From: Clostridia bacterium
Lineage (GTDB): Bacteria; Bacillota; Clostridia; UBA1381
Reading direction: 5' to 3'
NCBI GenBank assembly: GCA_017521775.1
Contig: JAFXBO010000027.1
Span: 1-12,444, forward strand
DNA length: 12,444 nucleotides
Shown: piece by piece, positions 1 to 6,526 of the stretch
How the letters are laid out: each line of letters begins with the position of its first letter
Position numbering within the stretch: the stretch's first letter is position 1
Translations under genes and position numbers: made by a program
The notes under the pieces: model-generated
The model's database searches: none
What the model was told of the DNA's origin: nothing
Seen by the model: the letters and a program-made list of their open reading frames with translations, nothing else

Positions 1-284
1 ATAACATAACCTGCAACAGGTTCAAATGGTCTTAAATCTTCAAGTCTTTCTTTTTCAATGTCCAGACTGTAGTGTTTGAAATCTACAGGTTCAATAGTTT
101 TTTCGTCTATTGTTATTACTTCTTGTTCTTTGTTTTCGTTATTTTCCGATACTGATAAATATTCGTTATCATCATCCATTTTGTTTGCCTTTGCAGCTGA
201 AATATCTGAAGCTTGATTAACAGCAAGCGTTCCAATCATCACTACTGCAAGCATAGCGGCAAGCGTATGTTTGAAGTTTCTCAT
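1..284 (-). CDS. Putative exported acidic protein, N-terminal part (runs off the left edge)
   Basis: This gene is open at the window edge, so only its first 94 codons are visible. The start is ATG at 282-284, with a GAGGAG ribosome binding site 8 bases upstream. The protein opens with a short basic segment (RNFKH), then a hydrophobic run at about residues 7-22 (TLAAMLAVVMIGTLAV), then an AKA motif at 31-33 that would suit signal peptidase I, with cleavage before N34. There is no lipobox cysteine. The rest of the visible chain is hydrophilic and strongly acidic (KMDDDNEYLSVSENNENKEQ, then further E/D-rich sequence). I recognise no domain, and the functional part may lie outside the window. A perfect consensus promoter (324-352) lies about 40 bases upstream, and the preceding gene ends in its own terminator, so this is probably a separate transcription unit. 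Export is an inference from the N-terminus; the function is unknown. Confidence 0.8.
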   Translation of the reverse strand, partial: MRNFKHTLAAMLAVVMIGTLAVNQASDISAAKANKMDDDNEYLSVSENNENKEQEVITIDEKTIEPVDFKHYSLDIEKERLEDLRPFEPVAGYV

Positions 285-314
285 TATATCTTCTCCTCTT
301 TATTACTCAATTAT

Positions 315-340
315 TACACAAATATTATACTACACAAATA
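315..340. repeat. Two 10-bp direct repeats around the -10 box
   Basis: The plus-strand word tacacaaata occurs at 315-324 and again at 331-340, a 16-bp repeat period. The pair brackets the -10 hexamer (324-329) of the exported-protein promoter, with the first copy touching it. The position suits a tandem binding site for a repressor or response regulator. The word is AT-rich, so chance is possible. Confidence 0.6.
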
Positions 341-352
341 CCCAAATGTCAA
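324..352 (-). promoter_or_regulatory. Consensus vegetative promoter for the exported-protein gene
   Basis: Read on the minus strand, TTGACA (347-352) and TATAAT (324-329) are separated by exactly 17 bases, a perfect match to the housekeeping sigma-factor consensus. It lies about 40 bases upstream of the start codon at 284 and just downstream of the terminator at 400-439. A 10-bp direct repeat overlaps and flanks the -10 box (see the repeat entry). Confidence 0.85.
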
Positions 353-399
353 GTTTTTTGGTCTATTTTTTTAAAACTTTTGTAATTTTTTTGTAACAA

Positions 400-439
400 A
401 AACTCTCAAACATCGCATAAATGCTACATTTGAGAGTTT
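400..439 (-). terminator. Rho-independent terminator of the HD-domain gene
   Basis: The 11-bp arms AAACTCTCAAA (429-439 on the minus strand) and TTTGAGAGTTT (400-410) pair perfectly around an 18-base loop and are followed on the minus strand by more T residues. It lies about 90 bases after the stop codon of the HD-domain gene. The stretch between (440-526) holds no other gene that I can see. Confidence 0.75.
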
Positions 440-526
440 ATAACTTCTTTAAAATTTTTAATATTTATCTTTGTAAAATAATTAAAATTTGGAGATTTTC
501 TGTAACAATTTCTTAAAAATTTGACA

Positions 527-1111
527 TTATTTTTTTCCTTCTATGTAATAAGTAGCTTCCATATCTGCAACCGAAAGAGCAAAAGCCAACGGATACATTT
601 CAAAAGCTTGACCGACAGAACGCGCATCCTCAACTCCTGAAAATCCCATATGGTATCTTATTGCAAATGCCTCCTCACGGGATAATCTCATATATCCGTT
701 TATTATGTATACTGATTTTTCCCCGTGACCATATGGCATCTCATCATTAAATTCATATGTAGGAACCTTTATCCAGGTACCTGTTTCATCCTTGACATTA
801 CGAAAACCTGGTTTATAACAATTGATTTTACAAACATCGTGCAAAAGCGAAACAATTGCCAGCGTCTCCTCGCTAAAATTCATATTATAAAGACTCTTTG
901 CCCTTTCTCTTTCTACATAGTCACACAGGCAATCATACACATTAAGACTATGTTCTGCTAACCCACCCTCATATGCTCCGTGAAAACGCGCACTTGCAGG
1001 CGCAACAAAAAAATCAGAAGCAGGGGAGGTTAAATATTCCCACATTTTATCTGCGCCTGCTCTTTTTATTGTGTTTTTGAATATATCTTCAAATCTTTCT
1101 CTGTTATCCAT
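527..1111 (-). CDS. HD-domain metal-dependent phosphohydrolase
   Basis: The predicted protein has 194 residues. The start is ATG at 1109-1111, because GGAGG stands 5 bases before it; a further in-frame ATG four codons upstream overlaps that ribosome binding site. The HD-superfamily ligand pattern is complete: H54 (LAEHS), H91-D92 followed by K95 (LLHDVCK), H129 (GHGEKS), H154 (RYHM) and D183 (SVADM). The GGLAEHSL and LLHDVCK segments resemble the HD domain of YhaM-type 3'-5' exoribonucleases, but there is no OB-fold nucleic-acid-binding domain and the protein is much shorter, so I do not call it YhaM. HD proteins of this kind hydrolyse nucleotides or phosphodiesters; the substrate cannot be told from the sequence. 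There is no signal peptide or membrane segment, so it should be cytosolic. It lies 155 bases after yebC with a terminator hairpin directly before its ribosome binding site, and has its own terminator downstream. Confidence 0.85.
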   Translation of the reverse strand: MDNRERFEDIFKNTIKRAGADKMWEYLTSPASDFFVAPASARFHGAYEGGLAEHSLNVYDCLCDYVERERAKSLYNMNFSEETLAIVSLLHDVCKINCYKPGFRNVKDETGTWIKVPTYEFNDEMPYGHGEKSVYIINGYMRLSREEAFAIRYHMGFSGVEDARSVGQAFEMYPLAFALSVADMEATYYIEGKK

Positions 1112-1130
1112 ATTACCCTCCATTTAACAA

Positions 1131-1157
1131 AAGGCAAGAGTCTAAAACTCCTGCCTT
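1131..1157 (-). terminator. Terminator hairpin between yebC and the HD-domain gene
   Basis: On the minus strand AAGGCAGGAGT (1147-1157) pairs with ACTCTTGCCTT (1131-1141) through 11 bp, one of them G-U, with a 5-base loop, and is followed by TTTTGTT. It lies about 110 bases after the yebC stop codon and ends about 10 bases before the GGAGG of the HD-domain gene. It could simply end the rpmH-to-yebC transcript. The position right before the next ribosome binding site also suits an attenuator. Confidence 0.8.
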
Positions 1158-1266
1158 GCTTATTTTTAGTTAGAGTTATAAAAATTTCAAAATATGTTGG
1201 CTTTTATTTCGAGTGCCGTGTATGCTCATACATAAACGAGAAAAAAGTCAAGATATGAAGAAATTT
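1158..1266 (-). other. Intergenic stretch after yebC with a 14-bp dyad
   Basis: No gene is visible here. It contains the inverted repeat TGTATG-AG-CATACA (minus strand, about 1220-1233), whose 2-base centre is too tight for a good RNA loop but suits a dimeric DNA-binding protein. The flanking TCG and CGA extend the symmetry imperfectly. I see no convincing -35/-10 pair for the HD-domain gene and recognise no known riboswitch class. Confidence 0.35.
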
Positions 1267-1998
1267 TTATAAATCTTCAGGCATATCCCAATTGTGATAT
1301 ATATCCTGAACATCATCACTGTCTTCCAATGCATCAATCATTCTTTGCATCTTTGTAATATGGTCTTCATCAGTTAGTGCAACCATAGTTTGAGGAACCA
1401 TTGTTATTTCTGCAGAAGAAAGCTCATATTTTGCTTCAAGTGCATCTCTGACTGAATGGAAATCAGCAGGGTCTGTTGTTATTTCATAACAATCCTCTTC
1501 TACACTTATATCCTCTGCACCACTTTCCAATGCATCCATTGTTATTGTGTCCTCATCAACAATATCCTTTTCAATGATAATCATACCTTTTCTGTCAAAC
1601 ATAAAGCTAACACAGCCTGTTTGTCCCATATTTCCACCGAATTTATCAAAAGCGTGACGGACATCTGCAGCAGTTCTGTTTCTGTTATCTGTCAAGGCTT
1701 CAACAATTACTGCAACACCATTAGGGCCATAACCCTCATATGTGATATTTTCATAGTTGTCTGTATCAGTATCTCCTGCAGCCTTTTTTATTGTTCTTTG
1801 GATATTGTCATTAGGCATATTTGCTGCTCTGCCCTTTGCGATTGCATCCTTAAGACTCGAATTGTTATCAGGATCTGGTCCACCTGATTTAACTGCAACA
1901 ACGATTTCTCTTGCAATTTTTGTAAATATCTTTGCTCTTTGAGCATCATTAGCGCCTTTTTTACGCTTTATTGTACTCCATTTTGAATGTCCTGACAT
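1267..1998 (-). CDS. yebC: YebC/PmpR family protein
   Basis: The product has 243 residues, the usual family length. It opens with [15 protein letters not shown], the family signature, and continues with [11 protein letters not shown] and [18 protein letters not shown], also characteristic. The C-terminal half is acidic ([15 protein letters not shown]), as in other members. The family was annotated as transcriptional regulators, and recent work on close relatives links it to translation, helping ribosomes pass difficult sequences such as proline runs. The sequence alone does not decide between these roles. The gene begins 19 bases after the jag stop codon with no promoter between, so it is probably the last gene of the rpmH-rnpA-yidD-yidC-jag transcript. 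A purine-rich run (GGGGGTAAGAGGAA) before ATG supplies the ribosome binding site. Confidence 0.95.
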   Translation of the reverse strand: MSGHSKWSTIKRKKGANDAQRAKIFTKIAREIVVAVKSGGPDPDNNSSLKDAIAKGRAANMPNDNIQRTIKKAAGDTDTDNYENITYEGYGPNGVAVIVEALTDNRNRTAADVRHAFDKFGGNMGQTGCVSFMFDRKGMIIIEKDIVDEDTITMDALESGAEDISVEEDCYEITTDPADFHSVRDALEAKYELSSAEITMVPQTMVALTDEDHITKMQRMIDALEDSDDVQDIYHNWDMPEDL

Positions 1999-2017
1999 TT
2001 CCTCTTACCCCCGAATA

Positions 2018-2770
2018 TTACTCATCATCAGATAGCTCATTATCCTTTATATAGCTTTCAAAGTTCTCATAGCTTGGTTGCTTCTTTGGATGAGGATAAT
2101 TTGCTAATGAAGGTTTCTTATGATATGTTGTCTTGCTTGGTGCATTCTTAAGCGCTATAACAACCTTTCTGTATGGATCTTCTCCAATTGAAAATGTTGT
2201 AACCTCGTCTTTTGCCTGCAAGGTTGAATGAATAATTCTTCTCTCATATGGATTCATTGGCTCTAATGTGTATTTCTTTCCTGTTCTAATAACTTTATCA
2301 GAAAGTCTTTCTGCCAATGCAATCAATGCAGCATAACGCTTTTCTCTGTAATTTTCAGTATCAATCGTTACCTTACAATATTCATCTCTCTTATGATTAA
2401 CAACCAATGATGTTAAATATTGCAAGCTATCGAGAGTATCCCCTCTCTTTCCGATTATGATACCCATATTATCTCCTGAAAGGTCAATATTTAAATCATT
2501 TCCCTCTGAAGTAACATCAATAGTCACATCAAGATTCATATCCTCAAATATTTGTTTTAAAAATGCCTTTGCTCTATAGGTATCTGCATTTTTAACTGTT
2601 ACTTCAATAACGGCTTCCTTTGAACCAAGTCCCAAAAAGCCTTTTGTACCCTCTTCAACAGTAGAAATTTCTACCTCATCTTCTGTTAATCCCAATTCAG
2701 CTAACACTAATTCTTTAGCTTCTTCAACGCTTTTTGCGCTTTTTTGTATCTTTGTTGCGTACTTTGACAA
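2018..2770 (-). CDS. jag: Jag/KhpB family RNA-binding protein
   Basis: About 250 residues. I choose TTG at 2768-2770 as the start because a clean AAAGGAG lies 9 bases upstream and the product then begins MSKYATKIQKSAKSVEEA, as Jag proteins usually do. The alternative ATG at 2777-2779 abuts the ribosome binding site. Domains in order: Jag_N (about 1-52, ending in KGFLGLGSKEA), a KH domain (about 60-140, GKRG loop at 107-110, then DSLQYLTSLVVN) and an R3H domain (about 145-210, with R177 and H181 of the RxxxH motif in NPYERRIIH). The tail is hydrophilic and acidic at the end. In Firmicutes it partners with KhpA as an RNA chaperone that affects cell elongation and division. The gene overlaps the end of yidC by 47 bases, implying translational coupling. 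Confidence 0.93.
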   Translation of the reverse strand: MSKYATKIQKSAKSVEEAKELVLAELGLTEDEVEISTVEEGTKGFLGLGSKEAVIEVTVKNADTYRAKAFLKQIFEDMNLDVTIDVTSEGNDLNIDLSGDNMGIIIGKRGDTLDSLQYLTSLVVNHKRDEYCKVTIDTENYREKRYAALIALAERLSDKVIRTGKKYTLEPMNPYERRIIHSTLQAKDEVTTFSIGEDPYRKVVIALKNAPSKTTYHKKPSLANYPHPKKQPSYENFESYIKDNELSDDE

Positions 2771-3683
2771 CGAAATCATCTCCTTTTGAATCAAAATATT
2801 TATTTAAAACATTCTGCTGAATCATTTGCAATACATTGGAAACTATCCAATATATACCCATTCCTGATGGAAGACTGATGGTGAAAAAGCCTGTCATAAT
2901 AGGCATCATCATAGTCATTGATTTTCCCATCTGAGCAGCTTGTTCATTCTCACTCTGATTTGATTGACCTGACATATTTTGTGTTTGCTTTGTAGAAAGC
3001 CAGGTTGTTAAAACAGCAAGCGCAGGAATTATTAAAAGAGCTATTGTTCCTATTTGTGAAAAATCTCCCTTTGTCAAAGCACTCAAACCTGCTGACGGTA
3101 CCTGTGACAAATTAAGTCCCAAGAAATCAAAGTTTACTATCCACGCATCAGCTGCGTCAAGCACCTTTTCACTCCAGGTTGCAAGCTGAATTTGTGCGTT
3201 CTTAAACAATTTTTCTGCACCCATAGTCGCATATGAGCCAATTTCCTGAGGAAATTTCTCACTCATCAATGCCACAATGTTATTAATCTTATCAACAACA
3301 CCTGCATCTGTGATATTAACATGAAGCAAATATTTTATAGGTGCCTGAATAACTCTGTAAAGACCTATTAAAACAGGCAACTGGATAAGCATTGGCAAGC
3401 AACCACCTGCCATACTGATATCATTATCCTTGTAAAGCTTCATCATTTCCTGTTGAAGTTTTTGTTGGTCATTTGCATATTTCTTTTGTAGTTCTACAAG
3501 AATAGGCTGAATTTTTTGTTGCTTTCTCATTGCCTTTTGCGACTTGATATTCAATGGCAACAATAAAAGCTTTACAATTATTGTAAATATAATAATTGAT
3601 AAACCATAATTTTCAACTACTCGATATATCAAATCAATTATGTATCCCAATGGTATAGTTATTATTTCAAATAAATTTAACAT
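2724..3683 (-). CDS. yidC: Membrane protein insertase YidC (Oxa1 family)
   Basis: About 319 residues, the short Gram-positive form without the large periplasmic domain of E. coli YidC. I take ATG at 3681-3683 as the start because GGAG lies 8 bases upstream; a GTG three codons earlier overlaps that site. The first membrane helix (about 26-45, NYGLSIIIFTIIVKLLLLPL) carries K38 where the family has its conserved positive charge in the hydrophilic groove. A charged cytoplasmic hairpin (QKAMRKQQKIQPILVELQKK) follows, then further helices around GGCLPMLIQLPVLIGLY, the region near LLIIPALAVLTTWLS, and MGIYWIVSNVLQMIQQ. The C-terminus is basic (KKRKKR), as expected for ribosome contact. I see no lipobox. 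It inserts small membrane proteins alone or with SecYEG. It is followed by overlapping jag and preceded by yidD at 16 bases. Confidence 0.95.
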   Translation of the reverse strand: MLNLFEIITIPLGYIIDLIYRVVENYGLSIIIFTIIVKLLLLPLNIKSQKAMRKQQKIQPILVELQKKYANDQQKLQQEMMKLYKDNDISMAGGCLPMLIQLPVLIGLYRVIQAPIKYLLHVNITDAGVVDKINNIVALMSEKFPQEIGSYATMGAEKLFKNAQIQLATWSEKVLDAADAWIVNFDFLGLNLSQVPSAGLSALTKGDFSQIGTIALLIIPALAVLTTWLSTKQTQNMSGQSNQSENEQAAQMGKSMTMMMPIMTGFFTISLPSGMGIYWIVSNVLQMIQQNVLNKYFDSKGDDFVVKVRNKDTKKRKKR

Positions 3684-3699
3684 TATCTTCACTCCAAAA

Positions 3700-3912
3700 T
3701 TAATCTAACGGGTCATACCCACCCTTACAAAACGGATGACATCTTAAAATTCTACAAATAGCTTTTCGCATTCCCTTGATAACACCATATTTTTCAATAG
3801 CCTGTATTGCATATTCCGAACAAGTCGGAGTAAATCGGCAACACGCCGAGCCCTTATATGGAGAAATGCATTTTTGATAAAATTTTATTACTTTAATCAA
3901 CAATATTTTCAT
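3700..3912 (-). CDS. yidD: Membrane protein insertion efficiency factor YidD
   Basis: About 70 residues from ATG at 3910-3912, giving [20 protein letters not shown], the family's usual N-terminus; a longer reading adds 11 residues that do not resemble the family. Hallmark motifs are [25 protein letters not shown] and [13 protein letters not shown] at the C-terminus, with the conserved cysteines present. The first segment forms an amphipathic helix that would lie on the inner face of the membrane. YidD is thought to help YidC-dependent insertion. The start overlaps the end of rnpA by 20 bases and the stop lies 16 bases before yidC, so all three are likely translated from one mRNA. The ribosome binding site is weak (GGAA further upstream), consistent with coupling to rnpA translation. 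Confidence 0.92.
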   Translation of the reverse strand: MKILLIKVIKFYQKCISPYKGSACCRFTPTCSEYAIQAIEKYGVIKGMRKAICRILRCHPFCKGGYDPLD

Positions 3913-4249
3913 TCTTAACAAACATTTCCAATTGGGAAAAAGCAAATTCCAAATCTTTTATAATATGCTTTTGTTTTGAGGTTATTGCTCTTGTTCTTGC
4001 AACTAAGACTATGTCATATCCAGCTAAAAGCCTGTCCTCCAAAAGACGATATCCCTCTCTTAACAATCTCTTGACTCTATTTCTCCGAACTGCTTTTCCA
4101 ATTGCCTTCCCACAGGTAATACCCAAACGATTTGCATTATTACGATTTTTTAATGCATACACAACCACATTACCACGAACAACACTTTTCCCGCGATAAT
4201 ATAGCCTCCTAAAATCCTTATTCAATTTAATGGACTTGGTTTTTTTCAT
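3893..4249 (-). CDS. rnpA: Ribonuclease P protein component
   Basis: 118 residues, the normal family length. The protein starts [17 protein letters not shown] and carries the central RNA-binding signature [25 protein letters not shown], with the RNR motif at about 56-58. It is strongly basic, as expected of the subunit that helps RNase P RNA bind precursor tRNAs and trim their 5' ends. It lies 127 bases downstream of rpmH, the classic gene order, and overlaps yidD at its 3' end. The gap before it holds a weak hairpin plus T-tracts (4320-4344) that may lower rnpA expression relative to rpmH. Confidence 0.95.
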   Translation of the reverse strand: MKKTKSIKLNKDFRRLYYRGKSVVRGNVVVYALKNRNNANRLGITCGKAIGKAVRRNRVKRLLREGYRLLEDRLLAGYDIVLVARTRAITSKQKHIIKDLEFAFSQLEMFVKNENIVD

Positions 4250-4319
4250 ATTCTCTCGCCTGTTTGTTTCATAAATTAAAGGTTTTTTTAAATAAATCCC
4301 TTATTTTGACAAAAAAGGC

Positions 4320-4344
4320 AAAAAGTCAGAGCGCATATGCCTCT
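4320..4344 (-). terminator. Possible attenuator hairpin between rpmH and rnpA
   Basis: On the minus strand AGAGGC and GCGCTCT (within 4328-4344) can pair as six base pairs with a one-base bulge and an ATAT loop, followed by GACTTTTT and, a few bases on, TTTTTT. The stem is short, so it would at best be a partial terminator. It lies in the otherwise gene-free 127 bases between rpmH and rnpA. Confidence 0.3.
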
Positions 4345-4376
4345 ATACTTCTCGCCTCGCTCGCTGCTTATTTGTT

Positions 4377-4511
4377 TTACGCTGAAAGCTTCTTTCTTCC
4401 GATTCTTCTTCTTCTTGATAAAATCTTTCTGCCTGATGCAGTTCTCATTCTCTTTCTGAAGCCATGTTCCTTGCTTCTCTGTCTTTTTTTAGGTTGATAA
4501 GTTCTCTTCAC
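4377..4511 (-). CDS. rpmH: Large ribosomal subunit protein bL34
   Basis: This 44-codon gene reads [20 protein letters not shown] and continues through [20 protein letters not shown] to end in KLSA, an almost textbook L34: very basic, with the usual YQPKKRQR and [10 protein letters not shown] motifs and the usual length. The start is GTG at 4509-4511, supported by GGGAGG about 9 bases upstream and by the family N-terminus. The stop is TAA at 4377-4379. It is the first gene of the rpmH-rnpA-yidD-yidC-jag-yebC cluster and lies about 60 bases downstream of a perfect consensus promoter, in keeping with its high demand. Unlike the common bacterial arrangement, dnaA is not its upstream neighbour here. 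Confidence 0.96.
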   Translation of the reverse strand: MKRTYQPKKRQRSKEHGFRKRMRTASGRKILSRRRRIGRKKLSA

Positions 4512-4545
4512 TTTCTGCACCTCCCAATAGTTTAATAGTCATATC

Positions 4546-4567
4546 GTCTATCACATATAAAATAGAC
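4546..4567 (-). promoter_or_regulatory. Hairpin at the predicted 5' end of the rpmH mRNA
   Basis: On the minus strand GTCTAT (4562-4567) and ATAGAC (4546-4551) form a perfect 6-bp stem with a 10-base loop. The transcription start predicted from the -10 box lies near 4570, so the stem would begin only a few bases from the 5' end. Such a hairpin could protect the message from 5'-end-dependent RNases. The stem is short, so this is tentative. Confidence 0.4.
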
Positions 4568-4576
4568 ATCGTTCTA

Positions 4577-4605
4577 ATTATATATGTTTTTTATCAAATT
4601 GTCAA
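4577..4605 (-). promoter_or_regulatory. Perfect consensus promoter for rpmH and the genes after it
   Basis: On the minus strand TTGACA (4600-4605) and TATAAT (4577-4582) match the vegetative consensus at all 12 positions with a 17-base spacer. The predicted transcript begins near 4570, giving a leader of about 60 bases before the rpmH GTG codon. No other promoter this strong is visible until after yebC, so it probably drives rpmH through yebC. The remaining bases up to the hslO stop codon (4606-4667) are AT-rich, and I see no clear terminator for hslO there. Confidence 0.88.
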
Positions 4606-4667
4606 GACTTTTATTCTTATTTTTAAACAAATATTTCTATATTTTCAGATTTTTATTAAATTATTTA

Positions 4668-5549
4668 TTATTTTGCCTGATTTAGAAGATTTATCAGTTC
4701 ACTTTTACCAAATTTATATTTGTTATCACAAAACTGACAGGTAAGCTCTGCTTCTCCCTGCTCTGATATAATTGCTTCCAGTTCCTCTTTACCAATCGAA
4801 ATTAATGCTTTTTCCATTCTTTCCTTTGAGCATTTGCACTCATATTTAGGGGTTATAGCCTTATTTTCCATAATCATATCAAAGCCTTCTGTGATTGTGA
4901 ACAGTATATCCTCTGCACTCATACCATTATCAATCATATCAGTAATTGGCGGAAGATGTGCCATTATATCTTCAAGCCTTGCTGCCATTTCTTCTGTTGC
5001 CTCAGGCATAAGCTGCAGCATAAATCCTCCTGATGCTTTAACGCTCATATCAGGATTTACCAAAACCCCCAGTGCTATTGCAGTAGGAATTTGCTCACTC
5101 GTAGCATAGTAATATGTCATATCCTCTGCTATCTCACCACTTACAATCGGCACCTGACCTGCATATGGCTCCTTCATACCCAAATCTCTTATTACATTTA
5201 AATATCCTCTACCTACTGCACCACCAACATCAAGCTTTCCGTTTTCTTTTCTTTCGGGGTCTGCTGTTGGATTTACAACATATCCTCTCACACTTGAACT
5301 GCTGTCACACACTGCGACGATACTACCCAACGGTCCATCACCTTTAAATTGTATAGTTGTTGAATCGGTTTCGTTTTTTAACCCTGCTCCCATTATTGCT
5401 GAAATAGTTAAAGTTCTTCCCAATGCTGCAGTTGCAGTCGGATATGTTTTGTGTATTCTTTGAGCTTCATTCACTAAATCTGTGGTGATTGCAACAAACA
5501 CTCTTATTGCCCCATCCATCGAATTTCCTCTTATAATTATGTCTCGCAT
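4668..5549 (-). CDS. hslO: Redox-regulated chaperone Hsp33
   Basis: 293 residues, the normal family length. The N-terminal region (DIIIRGNSMDGAIRVFVAIT, then YPTATAALGRTLTISAIMGA) is typical of the Hsp33 core. Conserved inner motifs follow: QFKGDGPLGSIVAVCD, VRGYVVNP and VGRGYLNVIRDLGMKEPYAG. Near the C-terminus the four zinc-binding cysteines are intact: C238 and C240 (CxC), then C271 and C274 (CxxC). Under oxidative stress these form disulphides, release zinc and switch on the holdase chaperone. It is cytosolic. The start is ATG at 5547-5549, 14 bases after the cdaR stop codon, with AAAGAGG about 9 bases upstream, so it is probably the third gene of a cdaA-cdaR-hslO transcript. That partnership is not the usual one for cdaA-cdaR, where glmM is expected. 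Confidence 0.95.
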   Translation of the reverse strand: MRDIIIRGNSMDGAIRVFVAITTDLVNEAQRIHKTYPTATAALGRTLTISAIMGAGLKNETDSTTIQFKGDGPLGSIVAVCDSSSSVRGYVVNPTADPERKENGKLDVGGAVGRGYLNVIRDLGMKEPYAGQVPIVSGEIAEDMTYYYATSEQIPTAIALGVLVNPDMSVKASGGFMLQLMPEATEEMAARLEDIMAHLPPITDMIDNGMSAEDILFTITEGFDMIMENKAITPKYECKCSKERMEKALISIGKEELEAIISEQGEAELTCQFCDNKYKFGKSELINLLNQAK

Positions 5550-5563
5550 CTAATCATACCTCT

Positions 5564-6526
5564 TTAGTCTATTGATTTTTCTGTAATATTTACTTCAACC
5601 TCAATATTACGATTTTTTTCAGGAATATAAATTCCGTTGTATTCGTTCAATTCAAGCGTATACTTCTGCTTTCCTTGTGTAATTCTCATTGAATGCTTAA
5701 AGCTGGCTTTTATGATATTAACACCTTCTCCGGATTCAGATATAATCCCCACATCTGCCTTATCAAAGCTTTGACTAATTAATTCTAATGAGTATTTTTC
5801 ATTCAGCTCATAAGGAAAATCAATCTTTACATCAACACTTTTTTTAGGATACAGTGTGTTAACAACACCTATCTCACTGACATCACAATAGATTTCATTG
5901 AATATATCTATTTTTTCACCATTTGCATCCTCAAAAACAGGGGCCACAGAAACCTCTTCACCATCAGCTACAGAGGAAACATCAACATATAATGTTGCTC
6001 TGCCAATTTTTAATATATCCTCTTTGGCTCCACGAACTTTTATTTTATCAAGCGCAGGTGTTGTTTCCACAACATAATTTTTGTTTTTATCAGCATTACC
6101 CTGCACAACAGATACATCAATAGTTTTATCAAATATCTTCTCTACTTCAACCCCTACACTCAAAGTATTTCTTTTAGAAACATAAACAGTGCTTGAAGGA
6201 ATATCAAAAACAGGTGTGAGGTCATAATGCCCTGCACTTTCAATTCCGGATAAATCAATGCTGGCACGGACGCTGTCCATTACCGATATCAAGTCTCCTC
6301 GTCTTCCACGAATGGTTACAGATGCCTTTTCAACAGAATTTTTATCAACAACCATCAGTCCCTTTGACAAAAGTTTCTGTTCTCCAACCATATTAACAGA
6401 TAAGGAATTTACATTTATATCCATCAAGGCGTCCTCAGTGTATGTAACAAACAGCCACAACACTAATGCTGCAAAAACAGAAACTATTTTCTGAAAAAGT
6501 TTTAATTGGCTTGGTTTATCTTTCAT
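5564..6526 (-). CDS. cdaR: YbbR-domain membrane protein, CdaR-like regulator of CdaA
   Basis: 320 residues. A short basic N-terminus (KDKPSQLKLFQK) is followed by one membrane helix at about 12-28 (KIVSVFAALVLWLFVTY) and a long extracytoplasmic region of repeated beta-rich YbbR-like segments. Recurrent patterns such as KASVTIRGRRGDL and DKIKVRGAKEDI suggest about three or four repeats. In Firmicutes CdaR sits in the membrane next to CdaA and modulates its c-di-AMP synthesis. The start is ATG at 6524-6526 with AAGGAGG 7 bases upstream, and the gene overlaps the end of cdaA by 11 bases, the expected tight coupling. hslO follows 14 bases later. I use the symbol for the YbbR protein encoded directly after cdaA; the sequence is diverged, as is normal for the family. 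Confidence 0.88.
   Translation of the reverse strand: MKDKPSQLKLFQKIVSVFAALVLWLFVTYTEDALMDINVNSLSVNMVGEQKLLSKGLMVVDKNSVEKASVTIRGRRGDLISVMDSVRASIDLSGIESAGHYDLTPVFDIPSSTVYVSKRNTLSVGVEVEKIFDKTIDVSVVQGNADKNKNYVVETTPALDKIKVRGAKEDILKIGRATLYVDVSSVADGEEVSVAPVFEDANGEKIDIFNEIYCDVSEIGVVNTLYPKKSVDVKIDFPYELNEKYSLELISQSFDKADVGIISESGEGVNIIKASFKHSMRITQGKQKYTLELNEYNGIYIPEKNRNIEVEVNITEKSID

Noticed and set aside
1456..1887. Plus-strand 143-residue cysteine-rich frame antisense to yebC
   Set aside because: Composition (many C, I and S) is typical of a shadow frame; yebC on the other strand is unambiguous.
4264..4497. Plus-strand 77-residue reading frame lying over rpmH
   Set aside because: It is the antisense shadow of the L34 gene; its leucine/serine-rich composition comes from the reverse complement of Arg/Lys codons, and it has no ribosome binding site.
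4512..4667. Replication origin next to rpmH
   Set aside because: No DnaA-box-like TTATCCACA words and no dnaA gene are present; the region is explained by an rpmH promoter and leader.
4606..4667. Terminator for hslO
   Set aside because: Only a weak all-A/T inverted repeat (AAATAT/ATATTT) is visible and no proper U-tail follows, so I do not call one.
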